DNA of 64,000 nt, from NCBI RefSeq assembly GCF_042662625.1, contig NZ_JBHSXH010000015.1, forward strand, positions 682,001 to 746,000. Reading direction: 5' to 3'. How positions within the stretch are numbered: the first letter of the stretch is position 1; every line of letters starts with the position of its first letter. The notes beneath the pieces are model-generated. The model saw only the letters and a list, made by a program, of their open reading frames with translations, ran no database searches and was not told the origin of the DNA. This DNA is from Halopelagius fulvigenes. GTDB taxonomy: Archaea; Halobacteriota; Halobacteria; Halobacteriales; Haloferacaceae. The position numbers and the translations under genes are program-made. Positions 35,199 through 42,760 of the stretch are shown here, in pieces.

Positions 35199-35492
35199 TC
35201 ACTCCACGTACAGCGAGTACGTGATGACGGCGAACCCGACGAACGTCAGCACGGAGTCGACGAGGACGCCCATCGCCAAGGAGATGTCGAGGAACGTGTC
35301 TATCACGCCCGCGACGAATGCGCCGAAGGTGACGATGCCGAACCCGACCGCTAACGCGCGCAGCGCCGGCGATCTGGTTCGGCGGTACGCCTTGAAACTG
35401 AAGTAGGTGATGAGTCCTCCGAGGAGGAGGATACCTGTCTTGACGATTATGAGCGCGGTTGTGACGGCGGGGGATGCGGTGTTGTGTGGCAT
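35199..35492 (-). CDS. Small membrane protein paired with an HTH regulator (DUF7521-like)
   Basis: 97 residues, three membrane helices: TTALIIVKTGILLLGGLITYFSF, LAVGFGIVTFGAFVAGVI and LVDSVLTFVGFAVITYSL. The basic KAYRRTRSPALRAL loop between helices 1 and 2 is typical of this haloarchaeal family. Its ATG overlaps the stop of the upstream HTH gene by one base, so the two are co-translated. Such HTH + three-helix pairs are widespread in haloarchaea and have no known job. Confidence 0.78.
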   Translation of the reverse strand: MPHNTASPAVTTALIIVKTGILLLGGLITYFSFKAYRRTRSPALRALAVGFGIVTFGAFVAGVIDTFLDISLAMGVLVDSVLTFVGFAVITYSLYVE

Positions 35493-35866
35493 TATGTCTC
35501 CTCCCTGACGGCGGTCCAGATGTCCGCGAGTCGTTCCTCCGGGGAGCGTTCGGTCCGTGTGATATCGACCGAGAGAGCCCGCTCGTCGGTGAGCAGGATT
35601 CTGACCTCCTCGAACGCCACCTCGTAGGTGGTGGCGTGGTGACCGTCGGCCCGAATCTCCGTCCCTTCGAGGAGGAGGTTCGCGTCCGTGAGGAGGTCCA
35701 ACTTCCGATACGTGGTCGAGAGGGGGATATCGCAGTCGTCGGATATCTCACTCGCCGTCATGGGTTCGTCTAGCGTTCTGATGATGTCTCTGGCGTCCGC
35801 GTCGTCCAAGGCGCCGAGGACGGAGTCGAGCTCCGCCGACTCGCTCGCGGACTGCTCGCGTGCCAT
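35492..35866 (-). CDS. Winged-helix transcriptional regulator
   Basis: 124 residues. A helix-turn-helix (DIIRTLDEPMTASEISDDCDIPLSTTYRKLDLLTDANLL) in the ArsR/IclR-like style of haloarchaea spans residues 30-70, followed by a small beta domain and an EERLADIWTAV tail. The TAATAAC box at 35891-35897 lies 28 bases upstream for a leaderless mRNA. Likely controls its own operon (with the DUF7521-like protein); target and signal unknown. Confidence 0.82.
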   Translation of the reverse strand: MAREQSASESAELDSVLGALDDADARDIIRTLDEPMTASEISDDCDIPLSTTYRKLDLLTDANLLLEGTEIRADGHHATTYEVAFEEVRILLTDERALSVDITRTERSPEERLADIWTAVREET

Positions 35867-36000
35867 TGAATGGCCGTCGTCAGCGGAGGGTAATAACCGT
35901 GGGGATGTCGCTTCCGAAGCGTCGCTCCCCCCGTTCGCGGGCGTTCCGCGAACCGTCGGATTGGCGAACGTTCTTCCCCATCGGGGGCGAAAGCCGGTCG

Positions 36001-36455
36001 ATGACAGACCCGAAGCCGTTCCGCTTCGACACGGAGGTTCCGCCGGGCGAGAAGCGCCACCTCCGCTACGAGGTGAGCGAGACGTACCTCGGCGACTCGG
36101 TGGAGATTCCGGTCACGATAACCAACGGCGAACGCGGCGGCCCGACGGCGTTCATGACCGCGGCCCTTCACGGCGACGAACTGAACGGCGTGAAGGTCCT
36201 GCAGGAAGTCGCCGCCCGCTACGCCCCCTCCGACGTTTGCGGCACTATCGTCTGCATCCACGCCGCCAACGTCCCGGGCTACCCCGCCCAACAGCGCTAC
36301 ATCCCCATCTACGACCTCGACCTGAACCGCTCGTTCCCCGGGCGCGGGAGGGCAACACCGCCGAACGGATGGCGAACCAGATATACGAGCGGTTTATCCG
36401 CCCCTGCGACTTCGGCATCGTGGACCTGAGGGCAGAGTTCCCACATACTACTTAA
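36001..36455 (+). pseudogene. Broken succinylglutamate desuccinylase/aspartoacylase-like gene
   Basis: From ATG 36001 the frame encodes the start of an AstE/AspA-type zinc amidohydrolase (TAALHGDELNG, the zinc His-x-x-Glu motif, then IPIYDLDLNRSFPGR). Near base 36350 the reading shifts: the expected continuation (EGNTAERMANQIYERFI..CDFGIVDL) is found in another frame, which fits loss of a single base in a GGGCGCGG-GAGGG stretch. Homology then stops at about 36430, so about two thirds of the gene is missing, and lower-G+C DNA begins. The gene is non-functional by both frameshift and truncation. Confidence 0.8.
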
Positions 36456-36458
36456 AAT
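36452..36458 (+). promoter_or_regulatory. TATA-like box of the flavoprotein gene
   Basis: TTAAAAT in an A/T-rich stretch starts 35 bases and ends 29 bases before ATG 36487, giving a leaderless transcript. The box lies in the foreign-looking segment, so the gene has brought its own promoter. Confidence 0.5.
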
Positions 36459-36486
36459 TGCTCTGATTAGATGTAAACTGCTGGAC

Positions 36487-37554
36487 ATGGCTTCCGAATC
36501 TCAACCGCAGTTCGATACCGTCGTGATTGGCGGCGGTCAGGCCGGTCTAGCCATCGGGTATTACTTACGGAAACAGGATCGAAACTTCCTCATTCTCGAT
36601 GCCGGCGAGCGTATCGGAGACACGTGGCGCGATCGGTGGGACTCGTTGCGACTGTTCACCTCGGCCCGGAATAGCAGCTTGCCGGGGATGTCGTTCCCGG
36701 CATCAGGCGACTATTTCCCTACCAAGGATGAGATGGCCGACTACTTGGCGGCGTACGTCACCGAATTCGACCTCCCAGTACACCTCGATACGAAAGTCGA
36801 GTCGCTCACCCGGGACGACGACCGGTACGTGCTAGAAACCGGGTCTGATCGGTTGACTGCTACCAGTGTCGTCGTCGCAACGGGGCCGTTTCACCACCCC
36901 CGGATTCCCGCATTCGCTGACGAGCTCGATCCGTCGATCACGCAGCTCCACTCGAGTGACTACCAACACTCAGACCAACTTTCTGCTGGCGATGTCCTCG
37001 TTGTCGGTGCCGGGAATTCGGGAGCAGAAATCGCTGTCGAGCTCGCCCGCGCCGGTCGTAGCACGCGGTTGTCAGGTCGTGACACCGGGCACATTCCGTC
37101 GAGCGTCTTCAACTCTCGTCCCTTCTGGTGGCTGGCCACTCGCGTGTTCACCGTCGATACGTGGTTGGGGCAGAAGGTGAAAGAGCGCAGTCAGGGACGC
37201 GGTGATCCGCTGATTCGTCTCACGCCAGCGGACATCCGCCAGAGCGGAGTCGAACGAGTGGCTCGGGCGGCGGGCGTAACAGACGGGAAGCCGCGCCTCG
37301 AAGACGGATCCGTCCTCGACGTAGGTGCGGTGGTGTGGGCGACAGGGTTCCGACCCGATTACGAGTGGATCGAGGTTCCGGGACTGGCTCTTGACGCGAA
37401 CGGCTACCCAGTTCACGAGAAGGGCGTGGTAGACGACGAACCGAGGCTGTACTTCCTCGGCCTCTCCTTCCAGCGGACACCTGTTTCGGCGACTATCAAC
37501 GGTGTCTGCCCCGACGCTAAATACATCGCATCACGACTGAACGCTCGTGGGTGA
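36487..37554 (+). CDS. Flavin-containing monooxygenase-like oxidoreductase (CzcO/TrkA type)
   Basis: 355 residues. Two dinucleotide-binding motifs: FAD site VIGGGQAGLAIGYYL (Gly15-Gly20) and NADPH site VVGAGNSGAEIA (Gly174-Gly179). A WRDRWDSLRLFT segment and an LHSSDYQH stretch between them resemble the FMO fingerprint region. ATGPFHHPRIP (residues 131-141) is also typical. The enzyme would use NADPH, FAD and O2 to oxygenate an unknown substrate. Third codon positions have more A and T than neighbouring genes, suggesting acquisition by transfer. Located immediately after a truncated gene. Confidence 0.85.
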   Translation: MASESQPQFDTVVIGGGQAGLAIGYYLRKQDRNFLILDAGERIGDTWRDRWDSLRLFTSARNSSLPGMSFPASGDYFPTKDEMADYLAAYVTEFDLPVHLDTKVESLTRDDDRYVLETGSDRLTATSVVVATGPFHHPRIPAFADELDPSITQLHSSDYQHSDQLSAGDVLVVGAGNSGAEIAVELARAGRSTRLSGRDTGHIPSSVFNSRPFWWLATRVFTVDTWLGQKVKERSQGRGDPLIRLTPADIRQSGVERVARAAGVTDGKPRLEDGSVLDVGAVVWATGFRPDYEWIEVPGLALDANGYPVHEKGVVDDEPRLYFLGLSFQRTPVSATINGVCPDAKYIASRLNARG

Positions 37555-37651
37555 ACCGGGATTGAAGAGGTGCACTCTGCTGCGGGTTTCAACAGAGCCA
37601 CGCTGCGGTAGTAACCCTAAAATCGCATCAGTCACTCTACTGGGCCTCTCG
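37555..37651. other. Lower-G+C junction after the flavoprotein gene
   Basis: 97 bases with no gene. It contains GGGTTTCAACAGAGCC near 37583-37598, then AGTAACCC shortly after, so GGGTT and AACCC bracket a 30-base stretch. This looks like the remains of a mobile-element end, but I cannot match it to a named element. The following macro-domain gene has normal haloarchaeal composition. Confidence 0.35.
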
Positions 37652-38167
37652 TCACTCCCCGTCGCCGCGAACCTCCCCCGCGACGCGCCGGATCGTCTCG
37701 TAGTCCTCCTCGCCGTAGGCGACGAAGCGAACGTCAGAGAGCGACGACGGTTCGTAGTCGGCGAGTTCCTCGGCGATGATGCGCGCGCCCTCCTCCAACG
37801 GGAACCCGGCGACGCCGCACCCGAGTGCCGGGAGGACGAGCGACGAACAGCCGAGTTCGTCGGCGCGTTCGAGACTGTTGCGGGTCGCGTCGCGGATGCT
37901 CTTCGCCGTGGCCTCCCCGTCGCCGAAGTGCGGCATCGCCGCGGCGTGGATGACGTGTTCGGCGTCCAACTCGTAGGCCTTCGTGACGGCCACGTCCCCC
38001 AAGTCGATGGGGCCGTTCCTGACCGCCGCGTCGTTCAACGCCTCGCCGCCCTCTCGGCGGAGTGCGCCCGCGACGCCGGACCCCATGCGGAGGCTCGTCC
38101 CCGCGGCGTTGACTAGCGCGTCCGCCGACTGCTGGGCGATGTCTCCCTGAACCACGGTGAACTCCAT
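37652..38167 (-). CDS. Macro-domain protein (ADP-ribose binding/hydrolase)
   Basis: 171 residues from ATG 38167. The macro fold signature is clear: VVQGDIAQQSADALVNAAGTSLRMGSGVAGALRR (Asp for adenine, Asn-Ala-Ala, Gly-rich loop), GDVAVTKAY, and LVLPALGCGVAGFPLEEGARII. MacroD-like enzymes remove ADP-ribose from proteins or O-acetyl-ADP-ribose. The upstream part of the open frame to 39106 is not coding; a minus-strand ATTTTTC near 38190-38197 supports the short start. Confidence 0.9.
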   Translation of the reverse strand: MEFTVVQGDIAQQSADALVNAAGTSLRMGSGVAGALRREGGEALNDAAVRNGPIDLGDVAVTKAYELDAEHVIHAAAMPHFGDGEATAKSIRDATRNSLERADELGCSSLVLPALGCGVAGFPLEEGARIIAEELADYEPSSLSDVRFVAYGEEDYETIRRVAGEVRGDGE

Positions 38168-38275
38168 AGCGGGCGTACGGGCCGACGGACGAAAAATGTC
38201 GGTGCGCCGCGGGGTCAGGCGTCGTCGCGTCGCCCCGACCGAATCGCTCTTGCCGTCGCGCGCCCGGCCACCTCT

Positions 38276-39193
38276 ATGGAGGACCACCCGAACGCCGACC
38301 GGGACGGGTCGGACGTCGCCGACGCCGACGGACGACGTCCGTTGGGCCGCCGAGATTCCCTCGGCGACGTAGTCGAGCAGAGCTCGACCGCCCCTCGGAC
38401 ACAGTCCGATGACGCCGACCCGACCCTCGACGAACTGGCGACGGTAGCGACGCGGGCCGTCCGCGCGAGCGGCGACTATCTCCGGGACGCGTTCCGCGGC
38501 GACGAACTCGACGCGGAGTACGGGACCGACGACGTGAAGGCCGACGCCGACCGCGCCGCGGAGGAGCGCATCCGGTCCGTCCTCCGGGAGTCGTTCGCCG
38601 ACCACGCCTTCCACGGCGAGGAGTCCGGCCGCGACGGCGACCACCGGTTCCGGTGGGTCGTGGACCCCCTCGACGGCACGAACAACTTCGCGTCGGGGCT
38701 CCCGTCGTTCGCCACCGCGGTCTGCGTCCTCAGGGACGGCGAGCCCGTCGTCTCGGCCATCTACGAACCGCTCCCGGACTCGCTGTACGTCGCCCGCCGC
38801 GGCGAGGGGGCGACGGTCAACGGCGAACGCCTCGCCGCCGGGAGCGACGTCCCCCTCGACCGGGGCACCGTCTCGTTCGTCCGCGGCCTCTCGGCCGTCC
38901 GCGACCCGGAACTGGCGGCCCTCGGCGACCGAATCGAGGCTGCCCTCCGGCCTCGGTGCAAGCGCGTCGTCCAGACGTGGTCGCCGTGCGTCGATTGGGG
39001 ACTGCTCGCCCGCGGCGGCATCGAGGGCATCGTCTGCCTCCGCCCCGAGGTGTACGAACAGCACGCGGGCGAACTCCTCGCCGAGGAGAGCGGCGTTCGC
39101 TCGCACGGACGCGGCGTCGAGGGACTCTACGTCGGCGCGGGCGACGACGCGACGCTGTCGGAACTGCGCGACGCGGTCGAATCCGCCCGGTAG
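38276..39193 (+). CDS. Inositol-monophosphatase-family phosphatase with a repeat-bearing N-terminal extension
   Basis: 305 residues. Metal-binding motifs: GEESGRDG (Glu115-116), WVVDPLDGTNNF (Asp130, Asp133) and a later WSPCVDWGLLARGGIEGI in place of the usual WDxAAG. Mg-dependent hydrolysis of inositol phosphate, fructose-1,6-bisphosphate or 3'-phospho-nucleotides is expected; which of these is open. The N-terminal 50 residues have no counterpart in the family and include residues 31-45, encoded by the two-hairpin repeat at 38366-38410. Divergent from the macro-domain gene. Confidence 0.85.
   Translation: MEDHPNADRDGSDVADADGRRPLGRRDSLGDVVEQSSTAPRTQSDDADPTLDELATVATRAVRASGDYLRDAFRGDELDAEYGTDDVKADADRAAEERIRSVLRESFADHAFHGEESGRDGDHRFRWVVDPLDGTNNFASGLPSFATAVCVLRDGEPVVSAIYEPLPDSLYVARRGEGATVNGERLAAGSDVPLDRGTVSFVRGLSAVRDPELAALGDRIEAALRPRCKRVVQTWSPCVDWGLLARGGIEGIVCLRPEVYEQHAGELLAEESGVRSHGRGVEGLYVGAGDDATLSELRDAVESAR
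38366..38410 (+). repeat. Two-hairpin 45-bp element, single in-frame copy
   Basis: Fifteen codons reading DVVEQSSTAPRTQSD. Stem 1 is GTCGAGC-AGA-GCTCGAC (38372-38388) and stem 2 is TCGGAC-ACA-GTCCGA (38395-38409). Unit length, reading phase, stem positions and the EQSS..R.QSD peptide match the three copies in the HtrA-like gene at 47441-47575. Confidence 0.8.
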
Positions 39194-39290
39194 CGACCGC
39201 CTCGCGCGACGAATGCGCGTGGGCCGTCGGTCGAACGCACGCGGAGAGACGAACCCGTAAGCGTATAATTACGGCTCGCGAAGGGCGTCT

Positions 39291-39575
39291 ATGGCACCAT
39301 CCTTCTCGGAGCGAACGCGAGGCGGAGAATCGACCCGCGACGGCGGCGGCGGAAGCGGAGACGGCGAAATCGGAGGCGTCGGAAGCGCACTCCGGTACGT
39401 CTCCCTCGGCGTCGCCCTCGGGTTGTTCGTTGCCGGGTTGGCCGCCCGCCGGTACCGCGATCGAGGGGAATCCTCGGCGTCCTCGACGGGGGGGCGGCCG
39501 GAGGAGACGGAGTTTTCGGGGTCGTCCGTGTACGTCTGGCGACCGACGCGCGACGACGTCTCGCCGCATCGCTGA
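39291..39575 (+). CDS. Small single-helix membrane protein
   Basis: 94 residues. A Gly/Glu/Arg-rich N-terminal 30 residues, one membrane helix (ALRYVSLGVALGLFVAGLAARRY, about residues 33-55) and a disordered Ser/Gly tail ending with YVWRPTRDDVSPHR. TATAATT at 39264-39270 puts transcription start at the ATG. No function can be assigned. Confidence 0.65.
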   Translation: MAPSFSERTRGGESTRDGGGGSGDGEIGGVGSALRYVSLGVALGLFVAGLAARRYRDRGESSASSTGGRPEETEFSGSSVYVWRPTRDDVSPHR

Positions 39576-39696
39576 CGCGGTTCGCGTCTCACTTCTCGGA
39601 GTGTCCTGGACGTGCGCCGGTAGACGCCGGGTCGCGGGCGTGGCACGACCCCCGCCGCGCCGAAGAACGTCCCCCGACGCTGACCGAACCCGACGG

Positions 39697-39999
39697 TTAC
39701 GGCTGTAGGTTCATCGCCTCGGCGCGTTCGACGGCGAGTTCGGCTATCTCCTCGACGCTCGCCGCCGACTGGTCCGCGAGCACTCGCGTCAGCATCCCGA
39801 GTTGCTCGGTGGCCGCCTCCCGGAGTTCGCGTTCGTCCACGTCGTTTCCGAAGTAGTACTCGTTCGCGCCGTTTTCGTGAACCAGCCCGAGGTATATCGA
39901 GATCGGCTCTCCCTCCTCGAGGGCGGCGACGGCCCGTTCTCGAACCCGCTCGAACTCGTCGTTCCCGTCGCTACCGTCGGCGTCTGCTTCGTCTGCCAT
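39697..39999 (-). CDS. 100-residue acidic hypothetical protein
   Basis: Soluble and very acidic. Strong helix predictions around DEFERVRERAVAALEEGE and REAATEQLGMLTRVLADQS frame a short central strand (ISIYLGLVHENGANEYYF). Resembles a small alpha/beta protein with no known motif. A minus-strand TTTTGTAT near 40021-40030 is correctly spaced for a leaderless start at 39999. It is convergent with the gene at 39291. Confidence 0.68.
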   Translation of the reverse strand: MADEADADGSDGNDEFERVRERAVAALEEGEPISIYLGLVHENGANEYYFGNDVDERELREAATEQLGMLTRVLADQSAASVEEIAELAVERAEAMNLQP

Positions 40000-40123
40000 A
40001 CGCCGTCCCTACCGGGGCCGGATACAAAACAGAACGGGCGTGGCCGTCCGCCCGCGACCCGTCGCCGCGGACGACCGGTCGGAAACCGGTAACGTTCAAA
40101 CGGCGGCGAACGGAGGTGTCGGT

Positions 40124-40582
40124 ATGCTGGTCGATACCGCCGTCACGGTACTGCACGTTCTCACGGGCGCGTTGTGGGTCGGAAGCGTCGTCTTCGTCGC
40201 GGGCGCGATTCTCCCCGCCGCCGTCGGGGGGTCGCTCGACGCCGCCCCCCTCGAATCGCTGTCCCGAACGCTCGTGAGGGGGTCCCGCGGCGCGTCCGTC
40301 GTGATGTTCCTCACCGGCGGTCACCTCGCCGGGACGAGATACACTATCGAGACCCTGATAGGAACCGGACGCGGTCACCTCGTCCTCGCCATGCTCGCAC
40401 TCTGGTTGGCGCTCGCCGCCCTCGTCGAAGTCGGCAACGGGCGACTCTCCGACGGCCTGCAGGAGAAACGCGTTCGAGCGCCCGCCAGAGACGCTATCGG
40501 CGTCTTCCGCGCGGCGGCCGTCGTCGGCGTCCTGCTCCTCGTGGACGCCGGTCTGTTGGCTACCGGCGCGTCGTTCTACTGA
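40124..40582 (+). CDS. Four-helix membrane protein (CopD/DUF2269-like)
   Basis: 152 residues from ATG 40124. Four helices: VDTAVTVLHVLTGALWVGSVVFVAG, GASVVMFLTGGHLAGTRY, GHLVLAMLALWLALAALVEV and FRAAAVVGVLLLVDAGLLATG. The LHVLTGALWVGS start resembles copper-resistance CopD and related integral proteins, with His/Trp in helix 1. Substrate unknown. A GGAGGTG ribosome-binding-like motif (40112-40118) is 5 bases upstream. Confidence 0.75.
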   Translation: MLVDTAVTVLHVLTGALWVGSVVFVAGAILPAAVGGSLDAAPLESLSRTLVRGSRGASVVMFLTGGHLAGTRYTIETLIGTGRGHLVLAMLALWLALAALVEVGNGRLSDGLQEKRVRAPARDAIGVFRAAAVVGVLLLVDAGLLATGASFY

Positions 40583-40679
40583 GTGTACCTGTCACTATAG
40601 AGAGAACATACGGATACGACGAAGAACGTATAATCCATACGATATTTTTAACCCCGGAGCGGGCGCATCACCCGACGAG

Positions 40680-40814
40680 ATGCAAGGGGACGACACGCAG
40701 CGAACCGACCGGAGCGACGCCCCGTTGACCATCGAACTCCGCGAGTCGGACGGACGAATCGTCGTCCGCCGCGACACCGCGCTCGGAACGTACGAGCGAA
40801 CCGTCGAGCGATGA
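40680..40814 (+). CDS. 44-residue small ORF coupled to the phosphoesterase gene
   Basis: ATG 40680 to TGA 40814, 44 codons. The sequence has a beta-hairpin-like core (LTIELRESDGRIVVRRD) with a charged C-terminus. Its stop overlaps the ATG of the phosphoesterase (ATGA at 40811-40814). TATTTTTA at 40643-40650 is 30-37 bases before the ATG. The coding bias (G/C at third positions) and overlap suggest a real gene. Function unknown. Confidence 0.55.
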   Translation: MQGDDTQRTDRSDAPLTIELRESDGRIVVRRDTALGTYERTVER

Positions 40815-41881
40815 GTCTCGACGCGTACCCCGACGACGAGTTCGCGCGCTCGGACTCGGCTCCCGGACCGCTCCTCGCCCGACTCTCGCGTCCGCTCTCC
40901 CCGACGCGGACGCGAATCGCCGTCGTCTCGGACCCGCACGTGACGCCCACCGCGTCCGGGACGTGGAAGGCGTACCACCGAACCGAGACGCGACTCCGGG
41001 CGGCCGTGGCCGCCGCCGCCGACGCCGACGCGGACCTGACGGTGTTCCTCGGCGACCTGACGCGCGACGGCCGGCCCGAGGAGTTCGCCTGCGCGGACGA
41101 GGTGCTCCGGGAACTCGACGGTGAGTGGGTCGCCGTCCCCGGCAACCACGACGTTCCGAAGGCGTGGAACGACTACGAGACGCCGCCCGTCTCCGAGTTC
41201 GCCGACCGGTACGCCGCGGGCGCGCTTCCGTTCCGCGTCCGCGCCGGCGGCGTGGACGTGCTCGGGTTAGACAGCGCCGGCGGCGACGGCGAACTCGCCG
41301 ACTCCCACGAGGGATTGATCCCGGACGCGCACCTCGCGTGGTTGGACGAGACGCTCGCGGACGCCGAGACGCCCCTCGTCACCCTCCACCACAACCTGTT
41401 TCACCCGCGGGAGCACACCGGCCCGTTCGCCGACGGCGACTTCTACCAACTGCGCAACGCCGAGGAACTCCTCGAACTCCTCGCGGAGCGGAGCGTTCCG
41501 CTCGTCCTCTCGGGACACATCCACTGGCCCGCGACGGCGCGGAAGCGCGGCGTTCGGGAACTCATCGCGCCCGCGACGTGTTCGTACCCGCAGGCGATGC
41601 TTCTCGTGGACGTCGGCCCCTCGGGGACCGACGTTCGGATGGTTCCGCTCTCCGGGGCGAACGGGCGCGCGGAGGCGTACGAGTTGGTGCGGGACGGGAA
41701 CGCCCACGGGCGGAGCATCGCGGCCCACGCCGCCGACGGCGCGCTCGCGGGGTCGAACGTCCCGTTCGCGGACGAACGCGAGCGGGCCCGCTCCGGCGAG
41801 AACGTCGCGGAGCGAAGCCCCGCGGCCCATCGGAGGGAGACCGACTACGACGACGTGCCGGAGGGGATTCGATGGCGCTGA
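40811..41881 (+). CDS. Calcineurin-like metallophosphoesterase
   Basis: 356 residues. All five metal/phosphate motifs are visible: DPH (Asp41, His43), GD (Asp82 in FLGDLTRDG), GNHD (Asn112, His113 in VPGNHD), HHN (LHHNLFHP) and GHIHWP. The C-terminal 80 residues after the last motif are variable and acidic/basic mixed. Substrate is not predictable (nucleotide, phospholipid, protein phosphate). Coupled to a small ORF upstream and overlapping the next gene by 10 bases. Confidence 0.88.
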   Translation: MSLDAYPDDEFARSDSAPGPLLARLSRPLSPTRTRIAVVSDPHVTPTASGTWKAYHRTETRLRAAVAAAADADADLTVFLGDLTRDGRPEEFACADEVLRELDGEWVAVPGNHDVPKAWNDYETPPVSEFADRYAAGALPFRVRAGGVDVLGLDSAGGDGELADSHEGLIPDAHLAWLDETLADAETPLVTLHHNLFHPREHTGPFADGDFYQLRNAEELLELLAERSVPLVLSGHIHWPATARKRGVRELIAPATCSYPQAMLLVDVGPSGTDVRMVPLSGANGRAEAYELVRDGNAHGRSIAAHAADGALAGSNVPFADERERARSGENVAERSPAAHRRETDYDDVPEGIRWR

Positions 41882-42636
41882 GGCGGACGCACGTCGAAGA
41901 AGCGAGGGAGTCGCTCGGGCGCGAACGGCAGCGGTGCGTGGACGAGAAGGCGGCGTTCCGGTCGTTCCGCTCCGCCGTCGCGGATGTCCAGCCCTCGACG
42001 GCCGCCGGGTCGGCGAGGGGGCCCCTCGGGGTGAAGACGGCCGGTCGGGAGACGCCGCCCTCGCTCGCCGCCGTCCGGAGGGCGTACGAACGGACGGTCA
42101 TGAACGTCCCCCACTACGAGGAGGAGTACGGCGACGCGTACCCCGAAAGCCTCGCCGCGGAGTTCGGCGACGAGATAGCCGCCGGGATGACCGCCGGGCC
42201 GGGGCTCTCGCCGGAACTGCGGGGGGCCGTCGTCTCCGCCGCAGCCAACGCCGTCCGCGAACGGGAGGAGTTCCTCGGCATCTTGGACGAGGAGTTCGCG
42301 TCGCTGAACGCCGTCGAGGAGGGAGTCGAACGGGTCGTCGGGGAGCTCTCGTCGCTGGACGACCGACCGCTCTCCGCCCGGTCGTTCGACGAACTCCTCG
42401 CCCTCCGCGAGGACGTCCTCGCCCTTCGGGACGGGCTGGACGAACGCGCGCGGGAGCGCCAACGGACGCTCGCCGCCCACCGGCGAACCCTCTCTGGTCT
42501 GGTCCCGAGCGTGACGGAGTACCTCTATCACGACGTGGACTGCTCGCATCCCGGACTGGACGCCCTCGCCTCGGCGCGCCGCCTCGTGGAGACGGCGCTC
42601 TCCCGCATCGACCGGACCGTCTCGACGACGGCGTGA
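41872..42636 (+). CDS. Coiled-coil-type haloarchaeal protein of unknown function (DUF7260-like)
   Basis: 254 residues, mostly helical with many Arg/Glu heptads. Conserved-looking features: RRAYERTVMNVPHYEEEYGDAYPESLAAEFG and VTEYLYHDVDCSHPGLDAL near the C-terminus (Cys, His). Translation starts 10 bases before the phosphoesterase stop, so it is coupled to it. It looks like a structural or regulatory partner. The family is only named from memory. Confidence 0.68.
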   Translation: MALRRTHVEEARESLGRERQRCVDEKAAFRSFRSAVADVQPSTAAGSARGPLGVKTAGRETPPSLAAVRRAYERTVMNVPHYEEEYGDAYPESLAAEFGDEIAAGMTAGPGLSPELRGAVVSAAANAVREREEFLGILDEEFASLNAVEEGVERVVGELSSLDDRPLSARSFDELLALREDVLALRDGLDERARERQRTLAAHRRTLSGLVPSVTEYLYHDVDCSHPGLDALASARRLVETALSRIDRTVSTTA

Positions 42637-42667
42637 GGCGGCGCGGGCGGTCGGTCGCGGCCACACC

Positions 42668-42674
42668 TATTTAT
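42668..42674 (+). promoter_or_regulatory. TATA-like box for the PH-domain operon leader
   Basis: TATTTAT is 24-30 bases upstream of ATG 42698. This distance fits a leaderless transcript that would begin with the leader ORF, not with the PH-domain gene at 42757. Confidence 0.5.
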
Positions 42675-42697
42675 CCCGCGAGGGGAAATTCTCGCCC

Positions 42698-42760
42698 ATG
42701 CGCACCATCATCGCCTCGCCCGCGTCCCGACAGGTAACCGCCGGTCGCGCACGACGATGA
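42698..42760 (+). CDS. Possible 20-residue leader ORF coupled to the PH-domain gene
   Basis: ATG 42698, 20 codons (MRTIIASPASRQ..), TGA 42758-42760. The stop overlaps the ATG of the next gene (ATGA at 42757-42760). The ATG is at the expected transcription start. The peptide is basic with no recognisable domain. Translation of the leader would place ribosomes on the next start. Confidence 0.4.
   Translation: MRTIIASPASRQVTAGRARR

Noticed and set aside
37583..37622. Insertion-sequence end (GGGTTTCAACAGAGCC ... AACCC)
   Set aside because: No transposase, no matching end on the left side and no target duplication seen, so it is reported only as a junction.
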